Shown here piece by piece: positions 15,171 to 17,032 of a DNA stretch of 17,032 nt; position 1 is the first letter of the stretch, and every line of letters starts with the position of its first letter. The notes under the pieces were generated by a model. It saw only the letters and a program-made list of their open reading frames with translations. It ran no database searches and was not told where the DNA came from. The translations under genes were made by a program, and so were the position numbers. Origin of the DNA: Armatimonadota bacterium (GTDB taxonomy: Bacteria; Armatimonadota; UBA5829). Where the stretch lies: NCBI GenBank assembly GCA_026415535.1, contig JAOAGX010000013.1:1-17032 (forward strand), read 5' to 3'.

Positions 15171-17013
15171 ATGGAAAGAACGGCATTTATGAATGTTGTG
15201 GCAGCGTTGGTATTTCTGCATGCGATTGCTCTGACAGTGCGCCCTGCTCAATGCTCGGATTGGAGTATCGAAAACGCCGTATTAAAGGTTACCGTATCTG
15301 AAGATTCTGGACGCGTGACCGTATTGGACAAAAAATCGAATCACCTTTGGAAACAAGCTCCGACCATCCCCAATCGCAAGATCAAGGTAATCAAGGCAAA
15401 CACAAAGAGCGTTTCATTTACAGTGACCATGAAGGATGATTCGTCCAAGGAAATACCGCTTACGGTCACACTCAAGCTGCAGGACAATGCTTCCGCCTTA
15501 CAGGTCGGCATATCGGCGGATCCAAAACTTGAAATGTCTTCATTCGACTTTATAGAGCCTTTTGTCTGCGACAGCGAATATGCGTTTCTCGCAATAGCTG
15601 ATTGGTGCAACGGCCACATCTATCCCTGTAACCTAGACGAATGGCCTGGATACAACCTGGACGAGTTCCTGGTTAACCTTATGCTGCTTCCTTGGGTTGC
15701 TGTAGTTGATTTGAAAAGCGGCCTGGGTTACAGCGTTACCGTCGAGACCGCGGACGACGCCGCGATTAGATGCGTAAAATTCGGCAAGACTCGCGCGCCA
15801 ATGGTTAAGTGGATACCTCAATGGGGACGCTTTGGCTATGAACGCAAGATCATATATACCTTCACCCCATCAGGCGGTTATGTTGCTCTGGCAAAAGAAT
15901 TCCGCAAATACGCGCGTAAACAGGGCTGGTTAGTCACACTAAAAGAAAAAGCCAAGTCCAACCCAAACATAAACAGACTGTTTGGAGCAGCCCTCCTGTG
16001 GGATTACTACAAGCACATTGATGGCATTGAAGCTTACAACATAGGGGTTGAAAAAGCAATTCACCACGTTTCAAGGTGGGACTGCTTCTACAACTACCCC
16101 CGCGTTTTTGAACACGACTACTACCGTCGCCTGGAAGATGACATAGTCAAAGAAGAAAACGCCCTTGGATGGCTTACTGAAGAATATATCCAACTCGCCG
16201 ACGCATTCCCAATATCCGACAACAACTTGCAACCAAACGAGAACTACGACAGGCCGCAAACATTCTTGACGGATATCAACAATAATGTCGTCCTTGGATG
16301 GAGAGACGAACGAGGCCAAATGTCCATGCGCTGCTCAGCATTTTTTCTTAGACGCGCTAAACAGGCTGTAGGCGCGCGCCTTTCATACCACCCTATCAAC
16401 TCAATATACTTTGATGTCTCAACTCAGCGTCAGTTGATGGAATGCTACAGCAAATTTCATCCTCGCACTCGCACCGAATACAAAGCCGACGTAATCGAAG
16501 TTCTCAAATACCTAAAGAGTCTCAGATTGGTAGTCCATGGAGAGTGTGCCAAATGGTGGACTGTCCCATACCAGGATATAGGTATAGGGACTGCTAGTAT
16601 TCTCACGAATTTACCTTGGCACGGCATTCATCCCGCAAAATACGGCCAAACGGAATACTCCGATAGAAAATTTCCTGACAATGTCTGGCAAAAATATGAA
16701 ACCTGGGGCACTCTCGGACATAGGTACAGAGTTCCGCTCTGGGAGCTTGTCTTCCACGATTGCATCGTATCCACACAAAGAGAGTCGGATACGATGGACT
16801 GGACCTCTGGTACGGCTGATCTGCCGTTTTCTTACGTCGACAAAAAGATCGCCTTGTGTGTGTTGTTCGGCACCATGCCGACGTACTACCATTGTATAGT
16901 GCCCGAGAGTGCCGGCGCATGGACCCGTAATCGGCTTGAGTTCATTCGATCATACAGGAATGCCTGTAAACCGTTCGAAATATTAGCAGACAAGGAAATG
17001 CTTAGTCATGAAT
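15171..17013 (+). CDS. Secreted glycosidase-like protein, 5' part (DUF5696/GH-like)
   Basis: The frame is open from ATG 15171 to the contig edge (614 codons, no stop), so the 3' end is missing. AAGGAGGT at 15157-15164 is a near-perfect ribosome site and sets the start. Residues 1-29 form a signal peptide (AALVFLHAIALTVRPAQCS). A beta-sandwich-like N-domain follows (VLDKKSNHLWKQAP). Then WIPQWGRFGYERKIIYTF near residue 211 and GGYVALAKEFRKYARKQGWL. The barrel-like part has SIYFDVSTQRQLMECYSKFH near 412 and LVVHGECAKWWTVPYQDIG near 455. The YFDV Asp and HGEC Glu suggest a retaining-type glycosidase of the large DUF5696/GH101-like group; this is inference and the substrate is unknown. Only ~100 bases separate it from the S41 gene; no terminator is clear. 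Confidence 0.6.
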
Positions 17014-17032
17014 CTGTCTCTTATACACATCT
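17014..17032 (+). other. Nextera/Tn5 mosaic-end adapter, reverse complement (artefact)
   Basis: The last 19 bases, CTGTCTCTTATACACATCT, are the exact reverse complement of positions 1-19. The open frame that crosses into them is not genomic beyond 17013. Confidence 0.97.

Overview
The window is bacterial chromosomal DNA of about 50% GC, probably a metagenome or single-molecule contig. The first and last 19 bases are the Nextera/Tn5 mosaic-end adapter in mirror orientation, so genuine sequence runs from 20 to 17013. A tmRNA gene with a tag ending YALAA and a ruvC gene show that it is bacterial. The phylum cannot be fixed from sequence alone. The gene style and dispersed short repeats would fit an Armatimonadota- or Chloroflexota-like lineage, but that is a guess.

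Region 1 (20-7431) is a CRISPR-Cas locus with an unusual layout. It starts with the type I-C order: 3' end of cas8c, then cas7 (csd2), cas4 and cas1. The cas2 gene that should follow cas1 is displaced by 3.8 kb. In between, on the same strand and tightly spaced, lies a compact type III effector module: an HD-domain Cas10 with no visible GGDD cyclase motif, a Cas5/Csm4-like RAMP, a small helical Cas11-like protein, and a Csm3/Csx7-like Cas7. The last of these overlaps cas2. There is no cas6 and no CARF effector. The natural reading is a composite operon in which the type III complex borrows crRNAs and adaptation proteins from the I-C part. After cas2 come a leader with a good promoter, a perfect 9-bp hairpin, and a single CRISPR repeat, with no second repeat.

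The locus looks decayed. In-frame stops interrupt cas8c (TGA), cas10 (TAA) and cas2 (TAG), and a one-base frameshift interrupts the type III cas7. The cas7 (I-C), cas4, cas1, cas5-like and cas11-like frames are intact. No lesion is visible in the genes to the right.

Region 2 (7432-8816) holds a geneless stretch with a second hairpin. It also holds ssrA (tmRNA) on the minus strand with its own promoter and terminator, a C-terminal relic of an IS66-type transposase, and a MITE-like inverted repeat.

Region 3 (8817-13053, minus strand) is a three-gene cell-surface glycan operon. It contains two GT4-type glycosyltransferases and a multi-pass GT39/ArnT-like membrane transferase, all overlapping by 3-4 bases. 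The first gene carries what looks like an in-frame palindromic repeat insertion.

Region 4 (13240-17013, plus strand) begins with a promoter and ruvC. The gene for a secreted S41-family peptidase-like protein overlaps ruvC by 4 bases. The 5' part of a gene for a large secreted glycosidase-like protein then runs off the contig end.
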